Of a stretch of 64,000 nt of DNA, positions 40,741 through 52,723 are shown in pieces. Every line of letters starts with the position of its first letter. Position 1 is the stretch's first letter. Location: assembly GCF_020889625.1 (NCBI RefSeq), contig NZ_CP086380.1, positions 1,631,001 to 1,695,000 on the forward strand, written 5' to 3'. Both the position numbers and the translations under genes were made by a program. The notes under the pieces were generated by a model that worked only from the letters and a program-made list of their open reading frames with translations, was not told where the DNA came from and did no database searches. Source of the stretch: Deinococcus radiophilus (GTDB lineage: Bacteria > Deinococcota > Deinococci > Deinococcales > Deinococcaceae).

Positions 40741-41724
40741 TCACCCAGCCGCGCCCAAGACCACATCGAAACTGGCCCGTGCCCGTGCCTTCATCTCCTC
40801 TACTGCCCGGCTATCAAATCCCACGCCCTGCTGCACCTGTTCCAGCAGCAAGCCCACATCGGGAGCAGTGGAGTGAACCGGGGCGCCTGCGTCGCTGCAA
40901 AAGCCCTGCACTTTGGGATCATAGCTGAGGCCTGCGAACGGCACGCCCGCCGCCGCCGCCAAGATCAGGGCGTGCAGGCGCACTCCCACCACATAGCCAC
41001 TCGCGGCGATGGCGTCCAGCAGCAGTTGTGGGTCGGCACTTTCCAGCACCGTATCGGCGCCCAGTGAGCGGGCCGCTTCACCGTCGGCAGCAGGCATCAG
41101 GGCAAGGGCGGTGACGCGGTGCCCGGCAGCTTGCAAGCGGGATACCAAGTCACGCAGTGGCAGCAGCGACTCGGCCACATCGCCGCGAGGGGCAATGACC
41201 ACCGAGGTTTCGTCCCGGATCAGCGCTGGGCTGGGGGTCAGCAGCAGTGCCGGGTCGCCGCCCAACTGCCCTTGCAGGCCGAGGGTTTCCAGCGTCCGCA
41301 GGCTGGCCCGGTCACGCACGACCAGTGGCAGACCCTGCACGCCCCGGCGCACCCGCGTGCCGCCGCGCACCGACAGCGGCCCGATGCTCTGGTTAAACAC
41401 CGCAGCGGGCGTGCCCAGCAGCCGCGCCAGCCGGATCAGGCCCAGGTAGTAGGTCAGGTTGCGGGCGCTGGTCTTGTCCTGCAGCAGTCCGCCGCCGCCC
41501 GACAGCAGCAGGTCGGCGAGGCGCAGTTCGCGGGCCAGGGCCAGCGGGTTCATTCGCGGAGCGGCTTCGCACTCACAGTGCGCGGCGGTGTGCGCCGGGT
41601 CCGCCGAGAGCAGCACCGGGGTGTGCCCCCATGCCCGCAACTCACGGGAGATACTCAGGGCAATCGCTTCGTCGCCCCCATTTGCAAAGCCGTAGTAGCC
41701 GCTGACCAGCACCCTGAGACTCAT
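40741..41724 (-). CDS. csaB: Polysaccharide pyruvyl transferase CsaB
   Basis: CsaB adds ketal pyruvate to a secondary cell-wall polysaccharide, the modification needed for SLH-domain proteins (S-layer) to bind the wall. The 327-residue product has the N-terminal [23 protein letters not shown], the [15 protein letters not shown] segment and a C-terminal [26 protein letters not shown] motif typical of the family. It overlaps the upstream DUF5693 gene as ATGA and the possible longer lptB start as GTGA, so all three may form one operon for building the outer envelope. Confidence 0.9.
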   Translation of the reverse strand: MSLRVLVSGYYGFANGGDEAIALSISRELRAWGHTPVLLSADPAHTAAHCECEAAPRMNPLALARELRLADLLLSGGGGLLQDKTSARNLTYYLGLIRLARLLGTPAAVFNQSIGPLSVRGGTRVRRGVQGLPLVVRDRASLRTLETLGLQGQLGGDPALLLTPSPALIRDETSVVIAPRGDVAESLLPLRDLVSRLQAAGHRVTALALMPAADGEAARSLGADTVLESADPQLLLDAIAASGYVVGVRLHALILAAAAGVPFAGLSYDPKVQGFCSDAGAPVHSTAPDVGLLLEQVQQGVGFDSRAVEEMKARARASFDVVLGAAG

Positions 41725-43607
41725 GAGCGCACCTCCGAGCGGCCAGAGCGCTCCGGCAGGCCACCGCCGTGCGTCTCCCAGAGCTGCAGCCCCCAGCGCA
41801 GCGCAAAAATCAGCGCGTAGCCCAGCGCCAGACCCACGCCCAGCCCGATGAACATGCGGGTGGCCGAGATCAGCAGCGGAGTGTGAAAGTGCGCGAAGGT
41901 ATTCAGGATGCTGGCCTGACCCATCACGCCGCCCAGCAGCAGCAGCCCCGGAAAGTAACCCGGCAAGCCCCCGCTGAGGCCCAGCAGCGCCAGCGGATGC
42001 CCCAGCACTTCTTTGAAGCGGGGCCGGATGATGGAATCCTGCACTTCCTGACGGATACGCGCCTCGGCGTCGCTGACCCCCACGGCGCTGGTGTTGCCCC
42101 GGCGCAGGAACATCACCGCAAACGCCACCAGCGCCAGCCCCATCACCACGATGTCACCCATCGAAATAGGACGGCGGTAGAGGTCAGCTGCCGTCTGGCG
42201 CAAATCCTGACGCGGCAGATAGCTGCCCAGCACCAGCGCCAGCGGAGCGATCAGCGTAAGGCCCACGCCCCGGAACGGCTCCAGGCCCAACATGCTCTGC
42301 GGATTCGCGCCCAGCGCCGAGACGAACAGCACCCCCGCCAAGCTGAGCGCCGTGGCCGTGAACCAGTGCGTGACCCGCGAGCGCCACAGCACAAAGCCCA
42401 GGGCCGGAAAAGCGATCGACGCCACCAGCGCCATGCCCCCGAACGGCTCGAAGCGGTTGAGACCCAGTGCGCCGAGCAGCGCCAGTCCCGCCACCAGCAG
42501 GCCCAGCCGGGGCAGCGGGTAGCTCAGGCCAATCAGGAGCAGCGCGGCTAGTGGCCCCAGCATGGTCAGCCAGCGCAGCGCCGTATTTGGGGCAAAGGCG
42601 TCCACGCGGGGCTGCGCCAGAGTGATGCCCGCCCGCCCCAGGAGCTCGGAGGTGCGTCCCAGGAAGGTCTCGGTTTCGGTAATCGTGGGATAGGGACGCA
42701 CGTACAGCAGGCGGTGGGTGCGCTCACGGGCCGCCAGAGCGTACTTGGAAGCCGTCTCTTCGGGGCGCAGGTTCTGCTGCCACTGGGCGTTCAGGCTGAA
42801 CATCCGCACTGCGCCCCGGCCCTCCATCAGCGTGCCGAGGCCGCGCTGCGGGGTGGCCTCGATCAGCGCGGGCAGGCGGTCTCCTAGCGCGGCGTTGACC
42901 TGCTCCAGCCGCTGGGGATCGCGTGCGCCGGGGACCTCGGTGCCGTTGAAGGCAATGAACGGCACCTCCGGCCAGTCGGCCCCCACGTTCAGCAAGGCTT
43001 CATTGTCGTAGGGGCGGTAAATCACCGTATAGCCCTGTGATTTCAGCGTGTCAATCAGGGCGTTGTCTGGCCCCACCGGAAGGTAGGCGGGGTTGATGTT
43101 CCACTCCTGCCACTCGCGCCCGGCCAGTGTCACGGAGCGCGGCTGAATGGAAAAGCGGCCCTCCAGTGCGGCCAGCGCACCGGGGCGCACTTCGCTCAGG
43201 TAGAACTTGCCGGGCGCGAAGGCCTCCCCTGGGTACTGCGCCAGCAGGTCCGCGCCGGATTTGACAAAGACCTCGCCCCGGTTCTGCCAGCCCCCCAGCA
43301 CGTCCTCGTACACGGCCACGCCGTTCACGCCCAGCTCGCGGTAATCGGCCAGCAGCTCCAGCGGATCACGCCCGTAGCGGTCTGCCTGAGATTTCAGCTC
43401 CGGGTAGTCCATCACCACCGCCACTGCCTTATGGCTTTCCTCGTAGCGCACCCGCTCGTAGGCCAGCCACAGCGCCGGGAGCAGCGACAGCAAGGTGACG
43501 CCCAGCAGCGGCCCGGTCCAGCGGCTGCGGGTAGGCGGCGGCAGATGGGTCACGGGGTCGGGCGGCGGCGTGGGTTGCGGGCGGGTGGGGAGCGGCGAAA
43601 CGGTCAC
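41721..43607 (-). CDS. DUF5693 multi-pass membrane protein
   Basis: The 628-residue product starts with GTG, has a Pro-rich cytoplasmic end, one membrane helix (about residues 31-49), a soluble domain of about 280 residues (KAVAVVMDYPELKSQADRYG...VNGVAVYEDVL...NINPAYLPVGPDNALIDTLKSQGYTVIYRPYDN), and then about nine C-terminal helices. The layout and key phrases match DUF5693, which is regularly found next to csaB. A role in making or exporting the pyruvylated wall polymer is therefore likely but unproven. It overlaps csaB by 4 nt. TACACT ends 6 nt before the GTG, so it is probably leaderless and heads the operon. Confidence 0.8.
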   Translation of the reverse strand: MTVSPLPTRPQPTPPPDPVTHLPPPTRSRWTGPLLGVTLLSLLPALWLAYERVRYEESHKAVAVVMDYPELKSQADRYGRDPLELLADYRELGVNGVAVYEDVLGGWQNRGEVFVKSGADLLAQYPGEAFAPGKFYLSEVRPGALAALEGRFSIQPRSVTLAGREWQEWNINPAYLPVGPDNALIDTLKSQGYTVIYRPYDNEALLNVGADWPEVPFIAFNGTEVPGARDPQRLEQVNAALGDRLPALIEATPQRGLGTLMEGRGAVRMFSLNAQWQQNLRPEETASKYALAARERTHRLLYVRPYPTITETETFLGRTSELLGRAGITLAQPRVDAFAPNTALRWLTMLGPLAALLLIGLSYPLPRLGLLVAGLALLGALGLNRFEPFGGMALVASIAFPALGFVLWRSRVTHWFTATALSLAGVLFVSALGANPQSMLGLEPFRGVGLTLIAPLALVLGSYLPRQDLRQTAADLYRRPISMGDIVVMGLALVAFAVMFLRRGNTSAVGVSDAEARIRQEVQDSIIRPRFKEVLGHPLALLGLSGGLPGYFPGLLLLGGVMGQASILNTFAHFHTPLLISATRMFIGLGVGLALGYALIFALRWGLQLWETHGGGLPERSGRSEVRS

Positions 43608-43613
43608 TGCCCC

Positions 43614-43619
43614 AGTGTA
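43614..43619 (-). promoter_or_regulatory. -10 box of leaderless DUF5693 gene
   Basis: TACACT on the minus strand ends 6 nt before the GTG start of the DUF5693-csaB operon. Confidence 0.5.
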
Positions 43620-43862
43620 CCCAGTGTGGGTTAGGGGTTGATGGTTGAGGGGTCATGGTTCCGCCGCTGGCGCGGCTGATGGCGGATGGAGGGAAATGCG
43701 CCGCACAGAGCGCAGGGCAGAGGGCCGAAAGACAGCTACAAACTTCACTCTCTGCGCCAGGTGGAAGACCACGCCTGCCAACTCCATCACCTGTCAGCCA
43801 TCCACGGCGCACCAGCGCCCCCAATCGTTCCCCCCATCCGTCCCCGGCCCGCGCCCAAGCTC

Positions 43863-43868
43863 TAGACT
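43863..43868 (+). promoter_or_regulatory. -10 box of leaderless MrfA-like helicase gene
   Basis: TAGACT ends 7 nt before the ATG at 43876; no ribosome site is present. Confidence 0.5.
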
Positions 43869-43875
43869 GCCCTCC

Positions 43876-46533
43876 ATGACCGCCGATCCACGTTTCGCCC
43901 GCCTGGAAGGATTTGTGCGGGACACGCTGGGCGGCGGGGCCAGTCTGCTGTATGAGGAAGAGGCGGCTCCGGCAGACATCGTGCCGGTTTCTGAACTGGG
44001 CTGGAGTGAGGCGGTGCGCCGGGGCTTCGGGTTCGGTGCGGCCTACCGCCACCAAGCCGCCACTTACCGCCTACTGGAACAGGGCCAACATGTGATCGTG
44101 ACCACGCCCACCGCCAGCGGCAAGACCGGGGCCTTTTTCCCCGCGCTGTTCGGGGCGCTGGAACGCGACCCGCAGGCCACTGCGCTGCTGGTTTACCCGC
44201 TGGTGGCGCTGGGGCAGGATCAGCGCGAGAAATTGCAGGAGTTTGCCCGGCGCGGTGACTTCGGCTGGCCCATCGGTGAATTTCAGGGCAGCGCCCAGCC
44301 CGCGCAGGCCTTCGCCCCCGGCGTGCGGATGGTCACGGCCACCCCCGACAAGCTGCACTGGAACCTGACCCATGGGCGCGTGCGTGAATTCCTGCGGCAC
44401 CTGAAATATCTGGTGTTGGACGAGGCGCACACCTACCGGGGCGGCTTCGGGTCGGAGGTGTCGGGGATGCTGCGTCGCTTGCTGGCACTCAGCCGGGCGC
44501 TGGGGGCCAGCCCGCAGGTCGTCCTGAGTACCGCTACCATCGGCAATCCGGCGCAATTTGCCCGCGAACTGGTCGGCGTAGATGCCGTGGAGGTCGCGCA
44601 GTCCGGCGCGGCGCGGCACGGCAAGCGTTACTACCTGGCCGACCACCGGGGGCAGCCCCGGCGCTTCTGGGACGCAGTGGTCCGCTCGGCGGCGGAGCGT
44701 GAGCTGAAAGTGCTGGCCTTTTTCCGGGGCCGTTCGCGGGCGGCGCGGCTGTACGGGGCCTACCGCCGCCAGGAGCGCTACAACGACTTCGTGCATCTGT
44801 ACATGTCCGGCACGTCCGAGCGGGCGGGGCGGCTGACGGGCTTTCGCAGCGCCCGCAGCGGCGTGATGTTCGCCACCAACGCGCTGGAGGCCGGGGTGGA
44901 CATCGGTGATCTGGAGGTGGTGATTCTGGACGGCTACCCCGGCTCACGCATGGCCTTCCGGCAGATGGCGGGCCGCTCCGGGCGAGTCGGCCCCGGCGCC
45001 GTGCTGTACCTGCCCACCCTCAGCGCGGGCGGGGTGCCGCTGCCAGTAGACGCCTTTTATTCCAACGCAGGCAACTTCCGCGAGCTGCTGACTGGCCCCA
45101 TCGAAAAAGCAGTGGTCGAAGCCGAAAACCCCTATCTGGCCCCCCGCCACCAGGACCGGATGCAGGCCGAGTTCCGCGCCGCCGGGCTGCCGCTGCCGCC
45201 GGACGACCCCCGGCCAGCGCCCGCGCACTGGCTGCTGCGCGGCGAAGATATGGCCGCCTTTCACGTCATCGAGCAGAGCCAGTGGGACAAACTGGGCACA
45301 GGGGCGCTAAATTTCCCGCTCGAAAGTCCCTCGCAGCACTACGCCCTGACCGAAAAGCACGAGGAAGCGGTCTTCAGCCTGGACGGACAGGACTACAAGG
45401 TGACCCACTGGGAAAAAACCCCGCGTGGCACCGCCATCTTGGTGCAACCCTACGCGGCGGGCGGGCAGATGACACGCGGGCTGTACGAGGTGCGGGTGCA
45501 GCCGCTGGACATGGGCGAATGGACGCGCCAGGGGCCGGTGGCCTACCGCGCCGGAACGGTGCAGGTGACGCGGGTCTACCGGGGCTATCAGATTATCCGG
45601 TCCCTCTTTGAGCGGGTCTGTCTGGGCTGTGACCGCATTCCCGAACCCACCGAGCGGGTCTGCCGCCGATGCGGCGGGACCATTCAGGACCGGATGCAGG
45701 ACCAGAAGATTTCCGAGCATCTGTATGACCAACCGGTGACCCTGGAACCGCTGCGGACGGTGGCGCTCGAAGTGGCGATTGACGCCGCGGCCACCGAGCA
45801 GCCCACGGCGGCGGCGCATACGCTCAAGCACCTGCTCCAGAAGCTGATTCCCGAAGCGGTGGCCTGCGAGGCGGGCGACCTGGCCGGGGCCTTTCGCAGC
45901 GGCTTTGATACGTCCTTTTACATTTACGATGACTGGCGCGGCGGGCTGGGCATCGCGCGGCGAGCGCTGGATAGTCTGCCGGCTCTGCTGCAACGCTCGC
46001 TGGAACTCACCGAAAAAGACTGCTGCACCTCGCCCGAAGGCTGCTTCGAGTGCATCGCCGTGAGCCGCTGCTACGCGCCACTGCTGCCCAGCGGGGAGCG
46101 CCGCCCGGTCAACAAGTTTGCGGCGCGGGCGCTGCTGGCCCAGGTACCGGGGTTGACCGCTATCCCCGCCCAGGAGCTGACACAACCCCATCTTGCCGAC
46201 GCTGCCCCAGCGCGGCCGTTCTCCATCCCACCCCCTGCCGATGTACCGCAGCCGCCTGCCGACTGGCCCAGTCAGGCCCGCGAGCTGCTGGACCTGCGTG
46301 GGCTGTCGCTGCCCGAAGTCTCGGCGCGGCTCGGCATCCCCAGCCGCGAGATTGGGCGGGCGGTGGCGACCAGCACCTCTCCGCTGCGGCTGGCACACCC
46401 CAAATGGGGCGAGGGGCATTTGCTGCAGGGCTTCGGGCAGGGTGAACGGCGCGAGGTACTGGTCTACTTTCCGGGCGTCGGGCAAAAGCGGCTGCTGCTC
46501 AAATACGCCGGACTCAAAGTGGTATCCCCATAA
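43876..46533 (+). CDS. MrfA-like DEAD/DEAH-box helicase with DUF1998
   Basis: The 885-residue product has the Q-like YRHQAATYRLLEQG, Walker A TTPTASGKTGAFFPAL, the DEAH box YLVLDEAHTYRGGFGSE, motif III LSTATIGNP and motif VI QMAGRSGRVGPG. A Cys cluster (CLGCDRIPEPTERVCRRCGG) follows near residue 580, and the DUF1998 Cys motif DCCTSPEGCFECI lies near 715. This set matches Bacillus MrfA/YprA, a 3'-5' helicase that helps repair mitomycin damage with the exonuclease MrfB. No MrfB gene is adjacent. The C-terminal about 100 residues are Deinococcus-like extra sequence. Start ATG 43876 is preceded by a -10 box; the longer open frame upstream is not supported. Confidence 0.85.
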   Translation: MTADPRFARLEGFVRDTLGGGASLLYEEEAAPADIVPVSELGWSEAVRRGFGFGAAYRHQAATYRLLEQGQHVIVTTPTASGKTGAFFPALFGALERDPQATALLVYPLVALGQDQREKLQEFARRGDFGWPIGEFQGSAQPAQAFAPGVRMVTATPDKLHWNLTHGRVREFLRHLKYLVLDEAHTYRGGFGSEVSGMLRRLLALSRALGASPQVVLSTATIGNPAQFARELVGVDAVEVAQSGAARHGKRYYLADHRGQPRRFWDAVVRSAAERELKVLAFFRGRSRAARLYGAYRRQERYNDFVHLYMSGTSERAGRLTGFRSARSGVMFATNALEAGVDIGDLEVVILDGYPGSRMAFRQMAGRSGRVGPGAVLYLPTLSAGGVPLPVDAFYSNAGNFRELLTGPIEKAVVEAENPYLAPRHQDRMQAEFRAAGLPLPPDDPRPAPAHWLLRGEDMAAFHVIEQSQWDKLGTGALNFPLESPSQHYALTEKHEEAVFSLDGQDYKVTHWEKTPRGTAILVQPYAAGGQMTRGLYEVRVQPLDMGEWTRQGPVAYRAGTVQVTRVYRGYQIIRSLFERVCLGCDRIPEPTERVCRRCGGTIQDRMQDQKISEHLYDQPVTLEPLRTVALEVAIDAAATEQPTAAAHTLKHLLQKLIPEAVACEAGDLAGAFRSGFDTSFYIYDDWRGGLGIARRALDSLPALLQRSLELTEKDCCTSPEGCFECIAVSRCYAPLLPSGERRPVNKFAARALLAQVPGLTAIPAQELTQPHLADAAPARPFSIPPPADVPQPPADWPSQARELLDLRGLSLPEVSARLGIPSREIGRAVATSTSPLRLAHPKWGEGHLLQGFGQGERREVLVYFPGVGQKRLLLKYAGLKVVSP

Positions 46534-46605
46534 GTACGTTGACCAAGCACAAATTCCGGCAAAAAGACATTACAAAAAGCTGACAAAACCCGCGCTTGCT
46601 CATGG

Positions 46606-46611
46606 TACGGT
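46606..46611 (+). promoter_or_regulatory. Possible extended -10 promoter of phoU
   Basis: TACGGT is preceded by TGG (extended -10 pattern), 70 bp before phoU. A CTGACA lies 20 bp upstream, further than ideal. A GCCTGACTGCCG/CGGCAGCGTCAGGC stem-loop (about 46629-46660) follows in the leader. Confidence 0.35.
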
Positions 46612-46680
46612 CAGCATCAGCGAACTCTGCCTGACTGCCGCCATCTCGGCAGCGTCAGGCGGCACAAGGAGCAAACACAC

Positions 46681-47319
46681 ATGCGCGATGTCCTGGACCA
46701 AGAACTCAAGAACAGTCTGAATGCTACTTTGAACATGATCGGCACCGTAGAGCGGATGTATTCGCTGGGCGCTGCGGCCCTGCTGGACGGTGAGCGTCAG
46801 CATGTGGAGCAGCTGCGGAGCATTGACGGCGAAGTGGACCAAATGGAGGCCCAGATTGAATCGGACTGCCTGCGCGTCATCGCGCTGCACCAGCCGGTGG
46901 CCCGCGACCTGCGCCAGCTGGGCCTGATTCTGAAATGCCTGACCGATATCGAGCGCATGGGCGACTACGTGGTCCATGTGGCCGAGGACAGCGAGGGCCT
47001 GCAAGTTCCGGGCAGCCAGCGGGCCACCCTGAGCCGCATGATGGCCCGCCTGGAAGAAATGAGCCAGTCGCTCCGCACGGCTCTGGCCGACCGGGACGTG
47101 GCCCGGGCCGAGGCCACGGTCCGCATGGACGATGAGATTGACGATCTGTTCGAAAAGCTGCAACAGGACCTGATCAGCAGCATGATGAGCGAGCCAGATC
47201 AGGTGGCGGCAGCCCTGCAACTCATGCGAATTGGCCGTGCCATCGAGCGCATCGGGGACCATATGGAAAATGTGGCCGAGCGCATTCCCTACTGGGTGAC
47301 GGGGGAACACCACTTCTGA
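46681..47319 (+). CDS. phoU: Phosphate signalling protein PhoU
   Basis: PhoU is a two-repeat helical bundle that connects the Pst phosphate transporter to PhoR signalling and curbs phosphate uptake. The 212-residue product contains both repeats, each with the metal-binding motif: KCLTDIERMGDYVVHVAE (about residue 90) and RIGRAIERIGDHMENVAERI (about 190). AAGGAG lies 10 nt before the ATG. The usual neighbours pstSCAB and phoBR are not present. Its location in a window with ppk and a CHAD protein is suggestive only, because those genes are more than 10 kb away. Confidence 0.93.
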   Translation: MRDVLDQELKNSLNATLNMIGTVERMYSLGAAALLDGERQHVEQLRSIDGEVDQMEAQIESDCLRVIALHQPVARDLRQLGLILKCLTDIERMGDYVVHVAEDSEGLQVPGSQRATLSRMMARLEEMSQSLRTALADRDVARAEATVRMDDEIDDLFEKLQQDLISSMMSEPDQVAAALQLMRIGRAIERIGDHMENVAERIPYWVTGEHHF

Positions 47320-47536
47320 GGGCGGCGCAATTGATGGGTGATGGAGGGGGACTGACACGTCCTATCACCCATGCGCTTTATGCCAGCGACTTGCTGCCTC
47401 TTTCGCGACATGGCGGCAGTCTCTGGGCCGCCCCCGGTGGATACTCACTCCGTTCCCAGGACCCATTCTGCCTTTTCCTCTCCATCATCTATCGGCCGCG
47501 TCAGTGGCAAACCCATCCAGCTTCCTCCTGCCCCTG
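47320..47536. other. Intergenic region after phoU
   Basis: About 215 bp without a credible gene. It contains a GGGTGAT...ATCACCC inverted pair (GATGGGTGATGG near 47333 with CCTATCACCCATG near 47360) that could form a terminator-like hairpin after phoU. Confidence 0.45.
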
Positions 47537-47542
47537 TACAGT
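47537..47542 (+). promoter_or_regulatory. -10 box of leaderless small gene
   Basis: TACAGT ends 6 nt before the ATG at 47549. Confidence 0.45.
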
Positions 47543-47548
47543 GACCGC

Positions 47549-47800
47549 ATGAGCGACGAGCTGAACTTTGCCCGGACCATTCTGCGAGACCGTCAATGGC
47601 GCGAGGTGCCGGACCAGGAAATCCTTGCTGAATCCGAGCGTTTGCTGGGCGAGTGGATGTCCGGCGAGGTCCGAATGGAACGCCCCAAGTTGTACGATCA
47701 CTACGCCCTGCTGCTGCTGGCCCTGCTGCGCCAGAACCGCGAGCTGAGTGGACGCGTCAGCGAACTGGAGCGGCAACTCTCAGGCCCACGCCAGGGCTAA
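47549..47800 (+). CDS. Small hypothetical protein
   Basis: The 83-residue product is charged and predicted to be mostly helical (MSDELNFARTILRDRQW at the start, then LYDHYALLLLALLRQNRELSGRVSELERQL, which looks like a short coiled coil). There is no signal peptide or known domain that I recognise. The leaderless-type start supports a real gene; an upstream in-frame ATG at 47504 would add 15 residues. It ends 2 bp before the convergent zinc-ribbon gene. No function can be assigned. Confidence 0.6.
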   Translation: MSDELNFARTILRDRQWREVPDQEILAESERLLGEWMSGEVRMERPKLYDHYALLLLALLRQNRELSGRVSELERQLSGPRQG

Positions 47801-47802
47801 CT

Positions 47803-48033
47803 TCAGGCCACTTCGCCGCTTGCCTCGTGCCGGAGAGCTTCCAGCGGCGGCTCGCCAGCGCGGTGCCCCTGCGCACAGGGATGGCACCAGTAGGCCTGAT
47901 CGCCGTCGCGTAGATCGTGTAGCTCCATCCGGCTGCCGCAGTCGGGGCATACGTACAGGTAGTGCCGCCCACTGGCCGGAAAGGGATCATCCTTCCAGTT
48001 CCTTTTCATTGGTTTTGTAAATTTCTTTGTCAT
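47803..48033 (-). CDS. Small zinc-ribbon protein
   Basis: The 76-residue product contains one likely zinc ribbon, CPDCGSRMELHDLRDGDQAYWCHPCAQGH, with two CxxC pairs 19 residues apart. A short basic N-terminus (MTKKFTKPMKRNWKDD) precedes it. Such small ribbons often bind nucleic acid or partner proteins, but this one has no assigned role. ATG 48033 is preferred because a TATTTT box lies 6 nt upstream; ATG 48009 is possible. The upstream region (about 48000-48055) is strikingly AT-rich for this genome. Confidence 0.65.
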   Translation of the reverse strand: MTKKFTKPMKRNWKDDPFPASGRHYLYVCPDCGSRMELHDLRDGDQAYWCHPCAQGHRAGEPPLEALRHEASGEVA

Positions 48034-48120
48034 ATTACGAAAATAACAGATTACCTTGGGCCTGAAAAGGGGCTGGTGGATTGGACCCAGCCTCCGCCCC
48101 ACAGCTATGTTTCAGCTCAC

Positions 48121-48926
48121 CTATTCCAGATCAGGTTCTTCGGTGTCGCTCCCGCGCCGCACTGCGCCTACACCCGGACGGCGGCGGCGCAGCATGGCCG
48201 GTTCCTGGTCCAGATTGAACACAAAGTGCCGGGGGCGGCGCTCATGCAGCCAGGTTTCCAGCGAGACCAGCCGGGGTCGGAAGCGGATGTATTCGCGCAG
48301 TTCACGGATCGGCACGAAGCGGGCTTCCTGCACGTCACGGTCAGGGTCCCCGGGGGCCAGTTCGCCGCCCACTTCTCGGCCGGTGTAGAAGAACTGGAGG
48401 TGATGGCCCCACGACTCGGCCTGGAACTCCACCACAAAGGCCAGGTCGCGCAGTTCGATCACCAGCCCGGTTTCCTCATAGGTTTCGCGGCGGGCACCGT
48501 CTTGCAGCAGTTCGCCGGATTCCAGCCCACCCTTGGGCAGCGACCAGCGGCCCCGCTCACGCACCAGCAAGATCTCATCGCCGCGCATGACCACACAGCC
48601 CACCCCAATGCGCGGCATGACCAGCGGACGGCTGCGTTTTTTGCCCCGGCGACTGGGGGCCGCCGTCTTGGGAACCGAGGTGTCGTTGGTGACCTGGCCG
48701 GGGTACTGCACGTTGTTGCCAATCTTTTTGGTCTTGCTCCGGCTGCGGCGGCGGCGCTGTTGGGTGCGGCCCGCATCGGCAGGAGTGCCCGTGGCCGGGG
48801 GTGTGCTGGTCGCGGTGGGGGCGGGAGTGACAGCGGGCGCCTGAGCGGCTGGCCTTCCCTGACCACGCCGACCAGAGCGGCGGCGGCGAGGCCGGGGTTG
48901 GGCAGCGGGGTTGCTTCTGTCTTCGC

Positions 48927-48930
<4 letters not shown>
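48121..48930 (-). CDS. Nudix hydrolase with basic N-terminal tail
   Basis: The 269-residue product has a Nudix domain in residues about 100-240. The Nudix box is complete: GGLESGELLQDGARRETYEETGLV, with the expected Gly, Glu and REUxEExGU residues. Nudix enzymes cut nucleoside diphosphates linked to another group; the substrate here cannot be told. The first about 100 residues are a basic, Pro/Ala/Thr/Arg-rich disordered tail (RPRRRRSGRRGQGR, RTQQRRRRSRSKTKK), which is unusual. Its start overlaps the dnaB stop codon by 4 nt (ATGA), so it is translated with the replicative helicase. Confidence 0.88.
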
Positions 48931-51515
<2,585 letters not shown>

Positions 51516-52302
51516 AGGGATACTCTCATGGGGTGACCTTGGGGCGGGGCGGCATAGCTACTCTCCTGACAGGGGCGACATAGAACGTGCTTGTTGAGCG
51601 CAGGGATGAGGGGCGGCGGAGGCAAAGGCGCGGGCCAATACATGACCCTCTAAGGATCAGTACTGCGCTGACCGGAGCCAGGGCCTAAGCATGGGCGGGG
51701 AGCCGTATGGCGCGGCCTCGCAGATTCGCGGACAGGGCCAGCCGACCCCGCGCAACTCCGGCATCATACCGCAGGGACGCAAGCTTGATGGTTCCGCCGC
51801 TAACGCAGCTGATGGGTGATAAGCGATGTACGATGTACGCCACTCAGGGCCGGGAGCAGAGGCCGCCCATCGCCCCGCCAACCTCCTCACCACCCACACT
51901 CCACAGCTCAAAGCTTGTCACCGTCATGCCTGGTCATACATGTTCCACGCTTTCCGTGCGCCGATTCTGCCAGAACCTTGCAAGAAGAATGGGCCAAATC
52001 AGGTCAATCTGGAATGAAAACAGCCGCTCTGCCCAGGCCCAGGCCGGAGTGCACAGCCCAAAAACCGCGTTCAGGACACACTATACCAAGTCTAAAGATT
52101 GCCACCTGCCGCCGTGCAGCGCTGCGTAAGACCATTGTGAGAATTGCGGGCCTATGCTCAGGTCAGCAGAAACGGAGGAGGCCCGATTGCGGCGATTGCC
52201 CGCGGCCAACCAACGCCCCCGCACTGCTAAGCACTACCTAGAGTCGGCGCAGAACCTATCCCTATACCTTATCTGCACTGACCACCCCACAAGGAGAACA
52301 AC
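51516..52302. other. 787-bp region with no recognisable gene
   Basis: It separates dnaB (minus) from the pilin genes (plus). Open frames on both strands are short, without ribosome sites or family features. It must contain promoters for both. A segment at 51788-51811 resembles 43671-43694 (see findings), and GATGTAC occurs twice in tandem near 51824. Otherwise nothing stands out. Confidence 0.5.
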
Positions 52303-52692
52303 ATGAAAAACAACACTGCTGGTTTCACCCTGATTGAACTGCTGATCGTCATCGCCATCATTGGCATCCTGGCCGCCGTGCTGATCCCCCAGTTGCTGGG
52401 TGCCCGTGAAACTGCCCAGGAGCGTGCCATCCAGGCCCACAGCGCCAACGTGTACAAAGCCGTGACCGCTGCTATGGCCAGCAATATTAGCCTGACCCCC
52501 ACGGCTATCGCAACGGCTCACAGTGACTGCACGGCTGCCGTTGCCAGTGTGAGCAGCACTGCCTACGGCTGGAAAGCTGCTCCCGCGGGGGTTGATACCT
52601 GCACTGTGGCCGCCAACGGCGCAGCGGACTTTACGGTGACCGTAGCAGATAGCGCTCTCGGCTACACCAGCGTCAACGGCCAGCCTAACTAA
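52303..52692 (+). CDS. Type IV pilin-like protein 1
   Basis: The 129-residue product has a short leader (MKNNTAG), the prepilin cleavage motif G/FTLIELL with Glu at +5, and a hydrophobic N-terminal helix (IVIAIIGILAAVLIPQLLGA) that would pack into a pilus or pseudopilus. The C-terminal head has two Cys (SDCTAA and DTCTVA) that could form a disulfide loop. In Deinococcus-Thermus such pilins serve DNA uptake, adhesion or motility; no assembly genes are nearby. AAGGAG lies 9 nt before the ATG. A second copy follows 83 bp downstream, sharing an identical 115-bp stretch. Confidence 0.9.
   Translation: MKNNTAGFTLIELLIVIAIIGILAAVLIPQLLGARETAQERAIQAHSANVYKAVTAAMASNISLTPTAIATAHSDCTAAVASVSSTAYGWKAAPAGVDTCTVAANGAADFTVTVADSALGYTSVNGQPN
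52561..52675 (+). repeat. 115-bp direct repeat, copy in pilin 1
   Basis: Identical base for base to 53028-53142, from GCCTACGGCTGG to CTCTCGGCTAC. Flanking regions differ at many positions. Confidence 0.95.
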
Positions 52693-52723
52693 ACTGAGGA
52701 CCGTAACCTAGCTTGACCACCAG

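Noticed and set aside
45307..46485. A 392-codon minus-strand frame over the MrfA-like helicase
   Set aside because: Antisense to a well-supported helicase gene; composition and lack of motifs mark it as a shadow.
51657..51911. Possible small gene in the dnaB-pilin intergenic region
   Set aside because: 84 codons rich in Arg/Pro/Ser with no ribosome site, -10 box or family resemblance.
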